This document shows, piece after piece, positions 31,199 to 39,265 of a stretch of DNA of 64,000 nucleotides (position 1 is its first letter; every line of letters starts with the position of its first letter). The DNA is from Bdellovibrionales bacterium (GTDB lineage Bacteria; Pseudomonadota; Alphaproteobacteria; UBA9219), in contig JBAZRW010000001.1 in the NCBI GenBank assembly GCA_041662785.1, positions 372,001 through 436,000 of the forward strand. The letters run 5' to 3'. A program made the position numbers and the translations under genes. The notes beneath the pieces are model-generated. The model ran no database searches and was not told the origin of the DNA. It saw only the letters and a program-made list of their open reading frames with translations.

Positions 31199-31442
31199 GG
31201 TGTCCTTGTAGGTTTTAGAAAGGCTTGTTTATGATGATTTCTCGCGTTTCGTGAGAAGGGGGCCAAGGGGCTTTCGTGGTGAGACAGGCTTTTTTTTCTG
31301 CTTATGGCAGAATGTCTTTTCGCGCTGTTGTGAGAAGGCCGAAGAAGATAGGGATTGCTGTTTCCAGAAAAATTACCGCTTCAGCACGACCTTCCTTAGG
31401 CTTTCTTGCCCCTAATGTCAAAAAAAAACTATGGTTAATCCT

Positions 31443-32414
31443 TTATTTTCGCGTCTTTTCTGTGTTTTTAACGATCAACGCCGCAAGCCCCTTAATAAAA
31501 AGGGCGTCCGTCCCCACGGTTGGGACAACACGGGCAAATGGCGATCCCGCGTCAATCCCCAAAGCCACCGCCTCTTGTTCCAATTCAACCAGCGTTTCCA
31601 CATGCTCACTTACAAAAGAGATCGGCACAAGAATAATGGGGCGTTTTTCCCGCGCGGCCATTAAAACCGTATCGCTTGTTGTGGGGGACTGCCACGCCGC
31701 CCGCCCCACGCGGCTTTGATAGGCCAAAGCGGGATCATGGGGGGGGTCGCCCTTCCACGCGGCAAGGATCGCCGCCATCGTTTCCGCGCATTGCTGTGGA
31801 TAAGGATCGCCCGCCCGCACAACAGAAAGCGGCAGGCCGTGCGCCGTGAAAATAACTTTGGGGTTTCCATGCCTCTTGGCTTCGTCAAAAACGTGTTCGA
31901 CCTTTTGCGCCATCGCTTCGATAAAGCCTGCGTCCGTATGAAAAGACAAAACCTCTGTTATCGGCTCTTCTAAAAAGCCACAACGCTTGGCTTCTTTTTG
32001 CGCCTCGCGCAACGCGCTGGCCGTCGTCGTTGTCGAAAACTGCGGATAGAGGGGAAGAAAGACCAGACGATCAGGCGCGTATTTTTTAACCTCTGCCATC
32101 ATCTCGTCAATGAACGGGGGCGCATAGCGCATCCCTACAAAACAGCGAAACGCGCCACGCTTTGATAATTCTTTTTCAAGCGCCGCCGCTTGCGCCTTTG
32201 TGTTGGCAAGCAACGGTGAGCTGCCGCCCAACTTTTTATAATTTTCGATAGCCGCTTTTTCACGCCGCCGCGCCAGATAAAACGCCAAAGGAATCCTGAT
32301 AAAAAAAGGCAGGCGCAAAATGGCGGGGTCTTTAAACAGATTAAAAAGGAAAGGCCTTACGCCCTCCAACGATGCCGGCCCCCCCATGGACATTAGAATG
32401 GCCGCCGTTTTCAT
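31443..32414 (-). CDS. hemH: ferrochelatase
   Basis: Inserts iron into protoporphyrin IX, the last step of haem b synthesis. A 323-residue protein with KLGGSSPLLANTKAQ, PLYPQFSTTTTASA, the active-site region FTAHGLPLS near residue 190, and PISFVSEHVETLVELE. Its ATG overlaps the hemE stop (ATGA), so the two are coupled. No hemJ lies between it and rho, unlike many alphaproteobacteria; a hemG is found at 54397. Confidence 0.97.
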   Translation of the reverse strand: MKTAAILMSMGGPASLEGVRPFLFNLFKDPAILRLPFFIRIPLAFYLARRREKAAIENYKKLGGSSPLLANTKAQAAALEKELSKRGAFRCFVGMRYAPPFIDEMMAEVKKYAPDRLVFLPLYPQFSTTTTASALREAQKEAKRCGFLEEPITEVLSFHTDAGFIEAMAQKVEHVFDEAKRHGNPKVIFTAHGLPLSVVRAGDPYPQQCAETMAAILAAWKGDPPHDPALAYQSRVGRAAWQSPTTSDTVLMAAREKRPIILVPISFVSEHVETLVELEQEAVALGIDAGSPFARVVPTVGTDALFIKGLAALIVKNTEKTRK

Positions 32415-33454
32415 GCCTCGCCCTTTTGAAAGCCATGCACCAAAGCAACAAGCCGCGCTATATGATCGGGGTTTGTTTCTTTGATCACGCCGTGGCCCAG
32501 ATTAAAAATAAGTTTTTCGCCAAGCACGTTCATTATTTTTTCAGCTTGATCATCCATGGCCTTTCCCCCAGCCAAAAGAAGATCAGGATCGAGATTCCCT
32601 TGAAGGCAGCCTAGTGGCAGTAATTCTTTTTTTGCCGAGTCCAAAGAAATGTTTTGATCAAGGCTACAGCCGCTTATTCCTGTTTGTTCAAAATATTTTT
32701 TGTAATCGCTAAGGCTCGCGCCACGCGGAAAGCCGATGATCGGAAAGGATGGGTGCTTTTTTCGAATGCCTTCAACCAGCATTTTCGTCGGCTCTATCAC
32801 AAACGCCTGAAAGGCCTGCCCCGAAAGCTGCCCCGCGTGGCTTTCAAAGATTTGGATAACTTCCGCGCCAGCCTCTATCTGCCCCAACAGATAGACGAGT
32901 GTTGCCGCCTCTATTTTCTCTATCAGCGCCTTTAAAAAGGCTGGCTGGTGGAGTGCCGCCTCCTTGGCTTTCACAAAATCTTGCCGCCCTCGCCCCTCGA
33001 TCATATAGCAAGCGACCGTCCACAGCCCCCCACAAAACCCGATCAAGGTTTGATGGCTTTTGAGCAGCGGCTTCACGCGCTGGATCGTTTCAAACACGGG
33101 CGCGATCCTTTCTGGTCTGTAGATCAAGCCTTGAGCCTGCTTTTCGTCTTCGATTGGCTGAAGGCGCGGGCCTTCCTTTTCGATAAAATCGACCTTAACC
33201 CCCAAAGCGTGTGGAACAAGCAGGATATCGGCAAAGAGAATGGCGACATCCAAATCAAAGCGCCGAAGCGGCTGAAGCGTCGCCTCGGCCGCCAAAGTTG
33301 GCGTTAGGCAAAAGTCGACAAAACCATCCGCCTTTTTCCTTAAATCATTATACTCTGGCAAATAGCGTCCTGCCTGCCGCATCAACCAGACAGGGATAAA
33401 ATCCGATACCCCTTTGGTTAAAAGAGAAAGGACAGGCTTATCGGTCTTATGCAC
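32411..33454 (-). CDS. hemE: uroporphyrinogen decarboxylase
   Basis: Decarboxylates uroporphyrinogen III to coproporphyrinogen III. Family motifs are PVWLMRQAGRYLPEY at the N-terminus, ILFADILLVPHALG, and GFPRGAS near the C-terminus. The frame is open to 33634, but the GTG at 33454 has an AAGGGA ribosome site and gives the normal 347 residues; the upstream extension runs into AT-rich origin sequence. As in Caulobacter, hemE borders the putative origin and reads away from it. Confidence 0.96.
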   Translation of the reverse strand: MHKTDKPVLSLLTKGVSDFIPVWLMRQAGRYLPEYNDLRKKADGFVDFCLTPTLAAEATLQPLRRFDLDVAILFADILLVPHALGVKVDFIEKEGPRLQPIEDEKQAQGLIYRPERIAPVFETIQRVKPLLKSHQTLIGFCGGLWTVACYMIEGRGRQDFVKAKEAALHQPAFLKALIEKIEAATLVYLLGQIEAGAEVIQIFESHAGQLSGQAFQAFVIEPTKMLVEGIRKKHPSFPIIGFPRGASLSDYKKYFEQTGISGCSLDQNISLDSAKKELLPLGCLQGNLDPDLLLAGGKAMDDQAEKIMNVLGEKLIFNLGHGVIKETNPDHIARLVALVHGFQKGEA

Positions 33455-33540
33455 GGCTTTCTTCCCTTTATAATAATATATAATTAGATTGTAGTAGAGA
33501 GTGGGTGTGGCAAGGAATGGGGATCCTTTTTTATAAACAG

Positions 33541-33832
33541 AAAAGAGCCCCCTTATCCACGCCACCATGAAGGACGAAAAAAGAGGTCCCGTAAACAAGT
33601 TTGTTAATAAGATATTAAAATCGATTAAATTCAAGCGTGGATGGATCTGTGGATAACGGGAGTAAAAAGATAAAAAAGTATCCCCCTAATCCACACACCT
33701 GTAAAAAAAGCTATCCCCAAATTCGGATATCGTGGATAACTAAAGGAAAAGGGGCGTGGATTCATTCCAGCTATGGATAAAGTCTATCTTATCCCCATAA
33801 CGAGACAGGGACGGAAAAAGGGTGGATAAAAG
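33541..33832. other. putative chromosomal replication origin (oriC)
   Basis: The gap between divergent hemE and aroE holds a cluster of DnaA-box-like 9-mers. TGTGGATAA at 33648-33656 is a perfect box. One-mismatch boxes are TTATCCACG 33553-33561, TAATCCACA 33687-33695, CGTGGATAA 33731-33739, TATGGATAA 33772-33780, TTATCCCCA 33789-33797 and GGTGGATAA 33821-33829. CTATCCCCA at 33711-33719 is weaker. An AT-rich stretch (33596-33635) could be the unwinding element. Genes on each side read away from it, and hemE beside the origin is known in Caulobacter and relatives. parAB lies 10 kb away, as expected. Confidence 0.85.
33604..33628. promoter_or_regulatory. candidate CtrA-binding site in the origin
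   Basis: TTAA (33604-33607), seven bases, TTAA (33615-33618), six bases, TTAA (33625-33628). The first pair matches the TTAA-N7-TTAA consensus of the cell-cycle regulator CtrA, which represses the Caulobacter origin. It coincides with the AT-rich stretch and ends 20 bases before the perfect DnaA box. AT-rich DNA can give this by chance, so binding is inferred. Confidence 0.5.
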
Positions 33833-34693
33833 ATGACCTCTTTTTTATCAGGCAAGGCGGCGTTGACGGGCGTGATGGGCTGGCCCATCGCGCACTCCAA
33901 ATCGCCGCGCCTTCATGGCTATTGGCTGAACCAATATGGAATTGATGGAGCCTATGTCCCCTTGGCCGTCAGGCCGGAGACCTTGGAAACGGCGCTGCGC
34001 GCACTTCCCCTTCTCGGTTTTCGCGGCGTAAACCTGACGATCCCCCACAAAGAGCTGGCGATGGATATTGTTGACCATGTGGATCCTTTGGCGCAGCGCG
34101 TGGGCGCGGCCAACACTATTCTTGTGCGCGAAGACGGATCGTTAGAAGGGCGCAACACGGACGTTTATGGCTTTTCGCAAAACGTGAAGGCGGGCGGCTT
34201 TTCTCCCCCCAAAGAAGGCTTTACCGCAACCGTCTTTGGTGCGGGCGGCGCGGCGCGGGCTGTCGTTGTGGCCCTGCAAGAGATGGGAGTCACGGAAATC
34301 CGGATTGTTAATCGCGATCAAGATCGGGCGCAAACCCTTTGTGAAACGTTGGCCGGAAAAAACAGCTTTGCCGTGTTCTCATGGGAAAAAGCAAAAGACG
34401 CGCTGGCTGAAACAGATTTGCTCATTAATGCAACTTCGCTGGGCATGCAGGGGCAGCCGCCGCTGGAAATCGATTTAACCCCCCTGCCGCAAAAAGCCTT
34501 TGTGACCGATATTGTTTATGCGCCGTTAGAAACGCCCTTGCTTGCTTCGGCGCGGGCGCGGGGCTTGCAAACGGTTGACGGCCTAGGGATGCTCCTTTAT
34601 CAGGCCGCGCCCGCTTTTGCCGCGTGGTTTGGCCGCGAGCCAGAGGTGACGCCCGCCCTGCGTGCCCACGTTTTAGGAGGAGAAAAGCAATGA
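33833..34693 (+). CDS. aroE: shikimate dehydrogenase
   Basis: Reduces 3-dehydroshikimate to shikimate with NADPH in aromatic amino acid synthesis. A 286-residue protein: substrate site SKSPRLHGYWLN near residue 23, NLTIPHK with the catalytic lysine near 69, GRNTDVYG near 105, and the NADP loop VFGAGGAARAVV near 133. It is the first gene to the right of the origin. Its last codon overlaps the coaE start (ATGA). Confidence 0.97.
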   Translation: MTSFLSGKAALTGVMGWPIAHSKSPRLHGYWLNQYGIDGAYVPLAVRPETLETALRALPLLGFRGVNLTIPHKELAMDIVDHVDPLAQRVGAANTILVREDGSLEGRNTDVYGFSQNVKAGGFSPPKEGFTATVFGAGGAARAVVVALQEMGVTEIRIVNRDQDRAQTLCETLAGKNSFAVFSWEKAKDALAETDLLINATSLGMQGQPPLEIDLTPLPQKAFVTDIVYAPLETPLLASARARGLQTVDGLGMLLYQAAPAFAAWFGREPEVTPALRAHVLGGEKQ

Positions 34694-35301
34694 AAAAGAA
34701 ACGCTTTCTTATTATTGGCCTGACGGGTGGTATCGGCATGGGCAAAAGCACGGCTCTGAAAATGTTTGCGGCGCTTGGCGTGGCCGTCTTTGACGCCGAT
34801 GCGTGCGTTCGTGCGGCGCTGGCCAAAGGCGGCGCGGCGGAAGAAAAAATCAAGACAGTTTTTCCCGCCAGCTTTGTGCGAGGCCGCATCCATCGCCCGA
34901 CCCTTTTCACGTTAGCGTTTCACAACAAAAAGACCCTTGCCCAACTAGAGGCAGTTCTTCACCCCCTTGTTTGGAAAGCGCGAGATGCGGCCATCGCCGT
35001 CGCCCGAAAACAAAAGAGCGACGGGATTGTTTTGGATATCCCCCTTTTATTCGAAACGGGCGCACAAAGCGCTTGTGACAAAACACTGTGCCTTTATACC
35101 AGCGCCGCCGTTCAAAAAGAGCGCGTGCTTAAGCGCAAAAACATGACTCCCGCGAAATTAAAGGTTATACAAGCGCGGCAGAAGCCCATCGCTGAAAAGC
35201 GCCTTTTAGCGGATGTCAGCCTTGATATGGGGGTCAGCCGTAAGCAAGCGCAGGCCATGATCGCCGCGCTGTGGGCCTTGTGGAAAAAGGAACAGGCATG
35301 A
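34690..35301 (+). CDS. coaE: dephospho-CoA kinase
   Basis: Last step of coenzyme A synthesis. A 203-residue P-loop kinase with GLTGGIGMGKSTALKMFAAL at residues 10-29 and FDADACVR; LLFETG near 118 is the usual family motif. The ATG at 34690 overlaps the aroE stop and has GGAGGAGAAA as ribosome site inside aroE; the earlier open frame from 34624 is not used. It overlaps dnaQ in turn. Confidence 0.95.
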   Translation: MKKKRFLIIGLTGGIGMGKSTALKMFAALGVAVFDADACVRAALAKGGAAEEKIKTVFPASFVRGRIHRPTLFTLAFHNKKTLAQLEAVLHPLVWKARDAAIAVARKQKSDGIVLDIPLLFETGAQSACDKTLCLYTSAAVQKERVLKRKNMTPAKLKVIQARQKPIAEKRLLADVSLDMGVSRKQAQAMIAALWALWKKEQA

Positions 35302-35993
35302 ACGTTCGCGAAATCGTCCTTGATACAGAAACGACAGGCCTTAGCCCGCTGAAAGGCGACCGGCTGGTGGAGGTTGGCTGCGTTGAGCTGATCAATCTTA
35401 TGCCGACGGGCAATGTTTTTCATCGTTACATTAATCCAGAACGCGACGTGCCCGACGAAGCTTCCCGCGTGCACGGCCTTACAAATGACTTTCTTGCTGA
35501 TAAGCCCCTTTTTGCCGCCGAGGTCGATGGCTTTTTAGCGTTTATCGGCGAGGCCCCTCTCGTCATTCATAACGCGCCCTTTGATATGGGCTTTATCAAT
35601 GCCGAACTGACGCGCTGTGGCTTTCGCAATCTGCCCATGACGCGGGCGGTGGACACGCTGCCGATGGCACGAAAGAAGTTTCCGGGAGCGCCCGCCTCAC
35701 TCGATGCGCTTTGCAAACGGTTTGGCGTGGATTTATCAAGCCGCGATTTTCACGGCGCTCTTTTGGACGCGCGGCTTTTAGCGGATGTGTATTTAGAGCT
35801 GATGGGCGGGCGGCAGCCCGATCTTGCCGTCACGAAAGAAGAGGGCGTGGCCGCCGCTGCCGTTTTCATTGACGGCGAGGTGCAGCGCACCTTTAAGGCC
35901 GCCCGCGTCCACGCACCTTCAGCGGAAGAGGCCGCTGCGCATGAGGCGTGGCTGGCGAAAATTAAAAACCCTCTTTGGAAAAGCGCAGGCTAA
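35298..35993 (+). CDS. dnaQ: DNA polymerase III epsilon subunit (proofreading exonuclease)
   Basis: The 3'-5' exonuclease of the replicase. DEDDh motifs are all present: LDTETTGLSP at residues 8-17 (Exo I), HNAPFDMGFINAEL (Exo II) and HGALLDARLLADVY with the catalytic His and Asp (Exo III). The start at 35298 overlaps the coaE stop (ATGA). aroE-coaE-dnaQ is a recurrent alphaproteobacterial unit next to the origin; the maf/ppsR genes often found before it are missing here. Confidence 0.96.
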   Translation: MNVREIVLDTETTGLSPLKGDRLVEVGCVELINLMPTGNVFHRYINPERDVPDEASRVHGLTNDFLADKPLFAAEVDGFLAFIGEAPLVIHNAPFDMGFINAELTRCGFRNLPMTRAVDTLPMARKKFPGAPASLDALCKRFGVDLSSRDFHGALLDARLLADVYLELMGGRQPDLAVTKEEGVAAAAVFIDGEVQRTFKAARVHAPSAEEAAAHEAWLAKIKNPLWKSAG

Positions 35994-36628
35994 TGGTTCA
36001 GCTGATCGCCTAAAAACGCCAACGTTTTTTCGTGCGCGTCGCGGGCGGCCTCGGCATTAAAGCTGGCATGCTCCACGCGGAAAAAAGAGTCATCTACACC
36101 CGCATAAGTATGCACCGCGATCATTTTATTGCGCCCCAGAGAACGTGCGACGCGGGCGGCTGTTGCCGCCTTAAGGGGATCCGTTTGTTCGCCGCACAGC
36201 GCCAAGAACGGCATGCGGATGTCGTGAACCTCACCAAGGCTGGGCGTAAGGTCGGGGGAGCCACAGGCCACGGCCACGTCAACGTCACTTCGCGCGGCTA
36301 GCAAAAAGGCCATAAGGCCGCCCAGCCCAAAGCCCACCGCGCCGACCTTTCCGCTGCAATTAGGCTGCTTTCTTAAAAAAGCGAGCATAGAGAGAAGGTC
36401 CCCCACCGCGCGATCGTGATCGAAAGTGGGGGCCTGCTTTTGCGTGATCAAAGGACAAAGGGTTAAATAGCCCATGGCGGCAAAATCTTCGCACTGTGCG
36501 GACAAGCGCTCTGGTGGTGTTTCTGCGCCGTCAAGAAGGATCAACCCCGCACCGTGTCCCCCCGCAGGGGTCGCAAGGAAGGATTCAATCATATCGCCGC
36601 CAAAAGAGGGTATAGAAAGCTGGGTCAT
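35990..36628 (-). CDS. dienelactone hydrolase-family protein, catalytic residues missing
   Basis: A 212-residue alpha/beta-hydrolase fold protein like dienelactone hydrolases (FAAMGYLTLCPLI, GLGGLMAFLLAAR, HEKTLAFLGDQL). The nucleophile elbow normally reads GxCxGG; here it reads GFGLGG, so the catalytic Cys is Gly. The usual C-terminal GHxF with the catalytic His reads DDSFF. It therefore looks like a pseudoenzyme or a binding protein. The ATG at 36628 is preferred over the TTG at 36652. It converges on dnaQ with a 4-base overlap. Confidence 0.8.
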   Translation of the reverse strand: MTQLSIPSFGGDMIESFLATPAGGHGAGLILLDGAETPPERLSAQCEDFAAMGYLTLCPLITQKQAPTFDHDRAVGDLLSMLAFLRKQPNCSGKVGAVGFGLGGLMAFLLAARSDVDVAVACGSPDLTPSLGEVHDIRMPFLALCGEQTDPLKAATAARVARSLGRNKMIAVHTYAGVDDSFFRVEHASFNAEAARDAHEKTLAFLGDQLNH

Positions 36629-36655
36629 GAGAGTCTTTATTTTACCAGACAAACC

Positions 36656-38641
36656 CTAACGAAACGTTTTTTCCACGAAAACATCACGAAGCGCTGCCCA
36701 ACACACGTTTGTGGTAGGGCTTTTAACCTCAATCGACAAAAACGAACCGCTTGAGCCAACGTCAAACGGGAAAAAGAATAGGGAAGGGCTGTTTGGTAAA
36801 AGGGAGGATTGTTCCTTTTCCGATCCTCCCACCGGATCGCGCAACAAGGCGCGTACAGAAAGAGCGGGACAGCCCGCGCTTTTTTCCAAGGTCAGGCCGA
36901 GGCGATAGGCCCCCTTATCCAAAGGCTCATCCAAAAACAAGCGCGCCAAAGGCTTTTGCGGCGTAAGGGCGAGCTGAAACGCGCTGAAAGGAGAAACGGA
37001 AGGCAGGGGGAAAAAGTGCGCCCCCGCTTTTTCCAAAACCCAAGGCTGCGGGGAAGGCGTTGTGGCGCGGATTGTCTTAAGGCCTTCGTGGAGCATCTGC
37101 GGCGTCCAAGGACTGCGCCGCCAGATTGATATGCTCACGCCGCCGTCAAGCAAAAACGTTTTCTCGTCCTTCGTGAAGAAAGGCGTCAGCGCAGGCGGCG
37201 GCGGAAACATTGCGGCCAGCGCCGCAACGTTTTTTTGCCGCGCGGGATCAAGGTGAAATTGCGCGGGCGTTGCCACAAGATAGACGTTGGCGGCGGCGTA
37301 AACGTCCAGTGGCGGCGGCTGATCCCCGTCGCTTTCGGGCGCGGGAATAAAGCGATACGCGGGCGCGGCCTCCCGCAACACGTCCGTGTAAAGTGCCCGC
37401 ACTAAATCCTGATTAAAAAGAAAGGACGAACCGCTGACGACGATGGTATCGCCGTCCGTTGTTGTTTTTGCCACAACCTGCGCCAGTGCGATAAGCGCGT
37501 CGTTGTCGTGACGCACCCAAGGCGCACGCGGCGTACCAAAAACAGAAAAAGCAGGGGGCTCACTGGGCAACACAAAACGCGGCGCGAGCCAAAAGCAAAA
37601 CGCGGCGTTGGAGGCAAGCAGCATGAGTGTCATCCAAAAAACAACACGCTCTTTCTTCAGGGCAACAAACAGCCCCGCCAGCCCCACAATGAAAAAGAGG
37701 GGAAGCAGTGCAATCAAATAATGTTGTCCTGCCTGCGAAGGGCCAAAGCCCCACAGCAACAGCCACAACAAAACGGACAGCAAGATAAACGCCGCCCCGC
37801 GCTTTTCAACAAGAGATTTTCTCCATGCCAAAAACCACCCCGCGCCTGCGGTGACCAGTAAGAGCGTCCCCCCATGCGCCGCGGCGAAATGAAAAAAGTA
37901 CGGGGCAGGGCGCTCATAGGATTGATAAAGCGTTTTGTAATCGGCTGTGAGCATTTCCTGCAAATAGGAAGGCTCAATCATCATCAGTGCCGCCAGAGCC
38001 GCGATCCCGCGCAGCGCGTGGGTTTGCCAGAAGCTTTTCTTTTTCCACTGGGGGAAATCCACCACCGCGCCCGCCGCCAGAACGGCGAGGCCCGCATAGG
38101 CGTAATGCCGCCTGAAAACAATCGATAAGCCAACGAGAAGGCCAAGGACGAGGGCGTTTTTAGCCGACTTTTCTTTTTCACACGCCAACGCCATTGCGGC
38201 CAGCAACAAGGCCGCCGCGCCATGATCGGGATAGCCTTCCAACAGCGGATACCAAAGAAAAGGAACAAGGCAGCAAATCCCCGCTGCCGCAAGCAAGGCC
38301 GCTTGCCACGACAAGCCATAAAGTCGCCGCAGCAAAAAACCGGCTGCCAGCTGATACGCTGCGCCATAGACAATCATGTTTGTGACAATAAAAACGGTGC
38401 GCGACGTGCCCAGCAGCGAAAAAGAAATCAGCGAGGGCAGCGCAAAAAGCAAATTGTATTTTTGCGCGAAGCTTTGGGCAAAATCCGCCCACCCACCTTG
38501 TGCCCACAACCTAACGGCCATGTTGGAATACATGGCGTAGTCCCAAAAGTTGATGGCGCGTTCGTGTCCCAGATAAAGGAACACGAAAACGGCCTGCGCC
38601 AGCACGGCAAAAGAAAAAGGAAGAACGGCACGACGGAACAT
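36656..38641 (-). CDS. GT-C-type membrane glycosyltransferase (ArnT/PMT-like)
   Basis: A 661-residue membrane protein with about ten or more helices in the first 390 residues, then a soluble periplasmic-type C-terminal region with beta-rich sequence. The first extracytoplasmic loop carries HERAINFWDYAMYSNMA, the acidic pattern expected for GT-C enzymes that use lipid-linked sugars. Substrate cannot be told. The ATG at 38641 is chosen over an upstream TTG; neither has a strong ribosome site. The reading frame ends 27 bases before the hydrolase homologue starts. Confidence 0.7.
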   Translation of the reverse strand: MFRRAVLPFSFAVLAQAVFVFLYLGHERAINFWDYAMYSNMAVRLWAQGGWADFAQSFAQKYNLLFALPSLISFSLLGTSRTVFIVTNMIVYGAAYQLAAGFLLRRLYGLSWQAALLAAAGICCLVPFLWYPLLEGYPDHGAAALLLAAMALACEKEKSAKNALVLGLLVGLSIVFRRHYAYAGLAVLAAGAVVDFPQWKKKSFWQTHALRGIAALAALMMIEPSYLQEMLTADYKTLYQSYERPAPYFFHFAAAHGGTLLLVTAGAGWFLAWRKSLVEKRGAAFILLSVLLWLLLWGFGPSQAGQHYLIALLPLFFIVGLAGLFVALKKERVVFWMTLMLLASNAAFCFWLAPRFVLPSEPPAFSVFGTPRAPWVRHDNDALIALAQVVAKTTTDGDTIVVSGSSFLFNQDLVRALYTDVLREAAPAYRFIPAPESDGDQPPPLDVYAAANVYLVATPAQFHLDPARQKNVAALAAMFPPPPALTPFFTKDEKTFLLDGGVSISIWRRSPWTPQMLHEGLKTIRATTPSPQPWVLEKAGAHFFPLPSVSPFSAFQLALTPQKPLARLFLDEPLDKGAYRLGLTLEKSAGCPALSVRALLRDPVGGSEKEQSSLLPNSPSLFFFPFDVGSSGSFLSIEVKSPTTNVCWAALRDVFVEKTFR

Positions 38642-38715
38642 AACGCCAAGCTTACAGAAGCAATCAGATTGCAACAAGAGAAGACGTGTTGCCGTGGGTC
38701 GCCAGAGAGCCTATA

Positions 38716-38900
38716 ATGCCAACGAGCCAATGAGGTGACATGAGGCAAAAAGGAACCAAACGGGATCCCCGCTTTCGCGGGGATGACCATGGAGCGGAAT
38801 GGTTAGTGTAGGATAAAATGTTGCGCTTTCTGTGATTTTCATCCCGTCTTTAGCCATAAAAAACGCCGTCATTCCCGCGAAAGCGGGAATCTCGTTTTTT
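38716..38900. repeat. bipartite palindromic repeat with extended flank, copy 3
   Basis: The left palindrome CAAACGGGATCCCCGCTTTC continues to GGATGACC (38757-38788). The right palindrome is CGTCATTCCCGCGAAAGCGG plus GAATC (38867-38892). The spacer and left flank (AATGCCAACGAGCCAATGAG) match copy 2 (28830-29020). It fills most of the non-coding gap between the glycosyltransferase gene and the DUF6489 gene. Confidence 0.85.
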
Positions 38901-38965
38901 TAAAGGTCACTTCAAAGGACAGTTGATATTAGACGATCCCCTGCGCCAAATGAAAGGCCCCTCCC

Positions 38966-39259
38966 ATGAAAGTCACCGTCAATGTTGAATGCACGCCCGA
39001 AGAGGCGCGGACGTTTTTGGGCCTGCCCGATGTTCAGCCCATGCAAGCGGCGCTGATGAAAGAAATTGAGGAGCGTATGCGCGACAACATCCGCGCCATG
39101 ACGCCCGAAGCCGCCGTGCAGACATGGCTTCCCGCAGGCATGCAGGGCGCGGAAAATCTGCAAAAAATGTTTTGGGGTCAAGTCCAGAACATGATGTCGG
39201 GCGTGGTTAATACGGCGAACACTATGGTTACCGTTAAGGACAAAGACTCGGCGGCGTAA
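38966..39259 (+). CDS. DUF6489 family protein
   Basis: A 97-residue soluble protein beginning MKVTVNVECTPEEARTFLGL, with PMQAALMKEIEERM and a C-terminal amphipathic helix containing MFWGQVQNMM. This small conserved family is found ahead of mnmE in Rhodospirillales-type genomes; function is unknown. Its stop is six bases before the mnmE start, so the two are co-transcribed. Confidence 0.8.
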   Translation: MKVTVNVECTPEEARTFLGLPDVQPMQAALMKEIEERMRDNIRAMTPEAAVQTWLPAGMQGAENLQKMFWGQVQNMMSGVVNTANTMVTVKDKDSAA

Positions 39260-39265
39260 GGTTTT

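Noticed and set aside
31276..31719. A plus-strand frame spanning the rho-hemH gap and the end of hemH (147 residues)
   Set aside because: Most of it is antisense to hemH, with no ribosome site and no recognisable domain. I checked the gap for a hemJ remnant and saw none.
33455..33634. An N-terminal 60-residue extension of hemE
   Set aside because: It has AT-rich low-complexity translation and lies across the origin; the GTG at 33454 has the ribosome site and gives the normal length.
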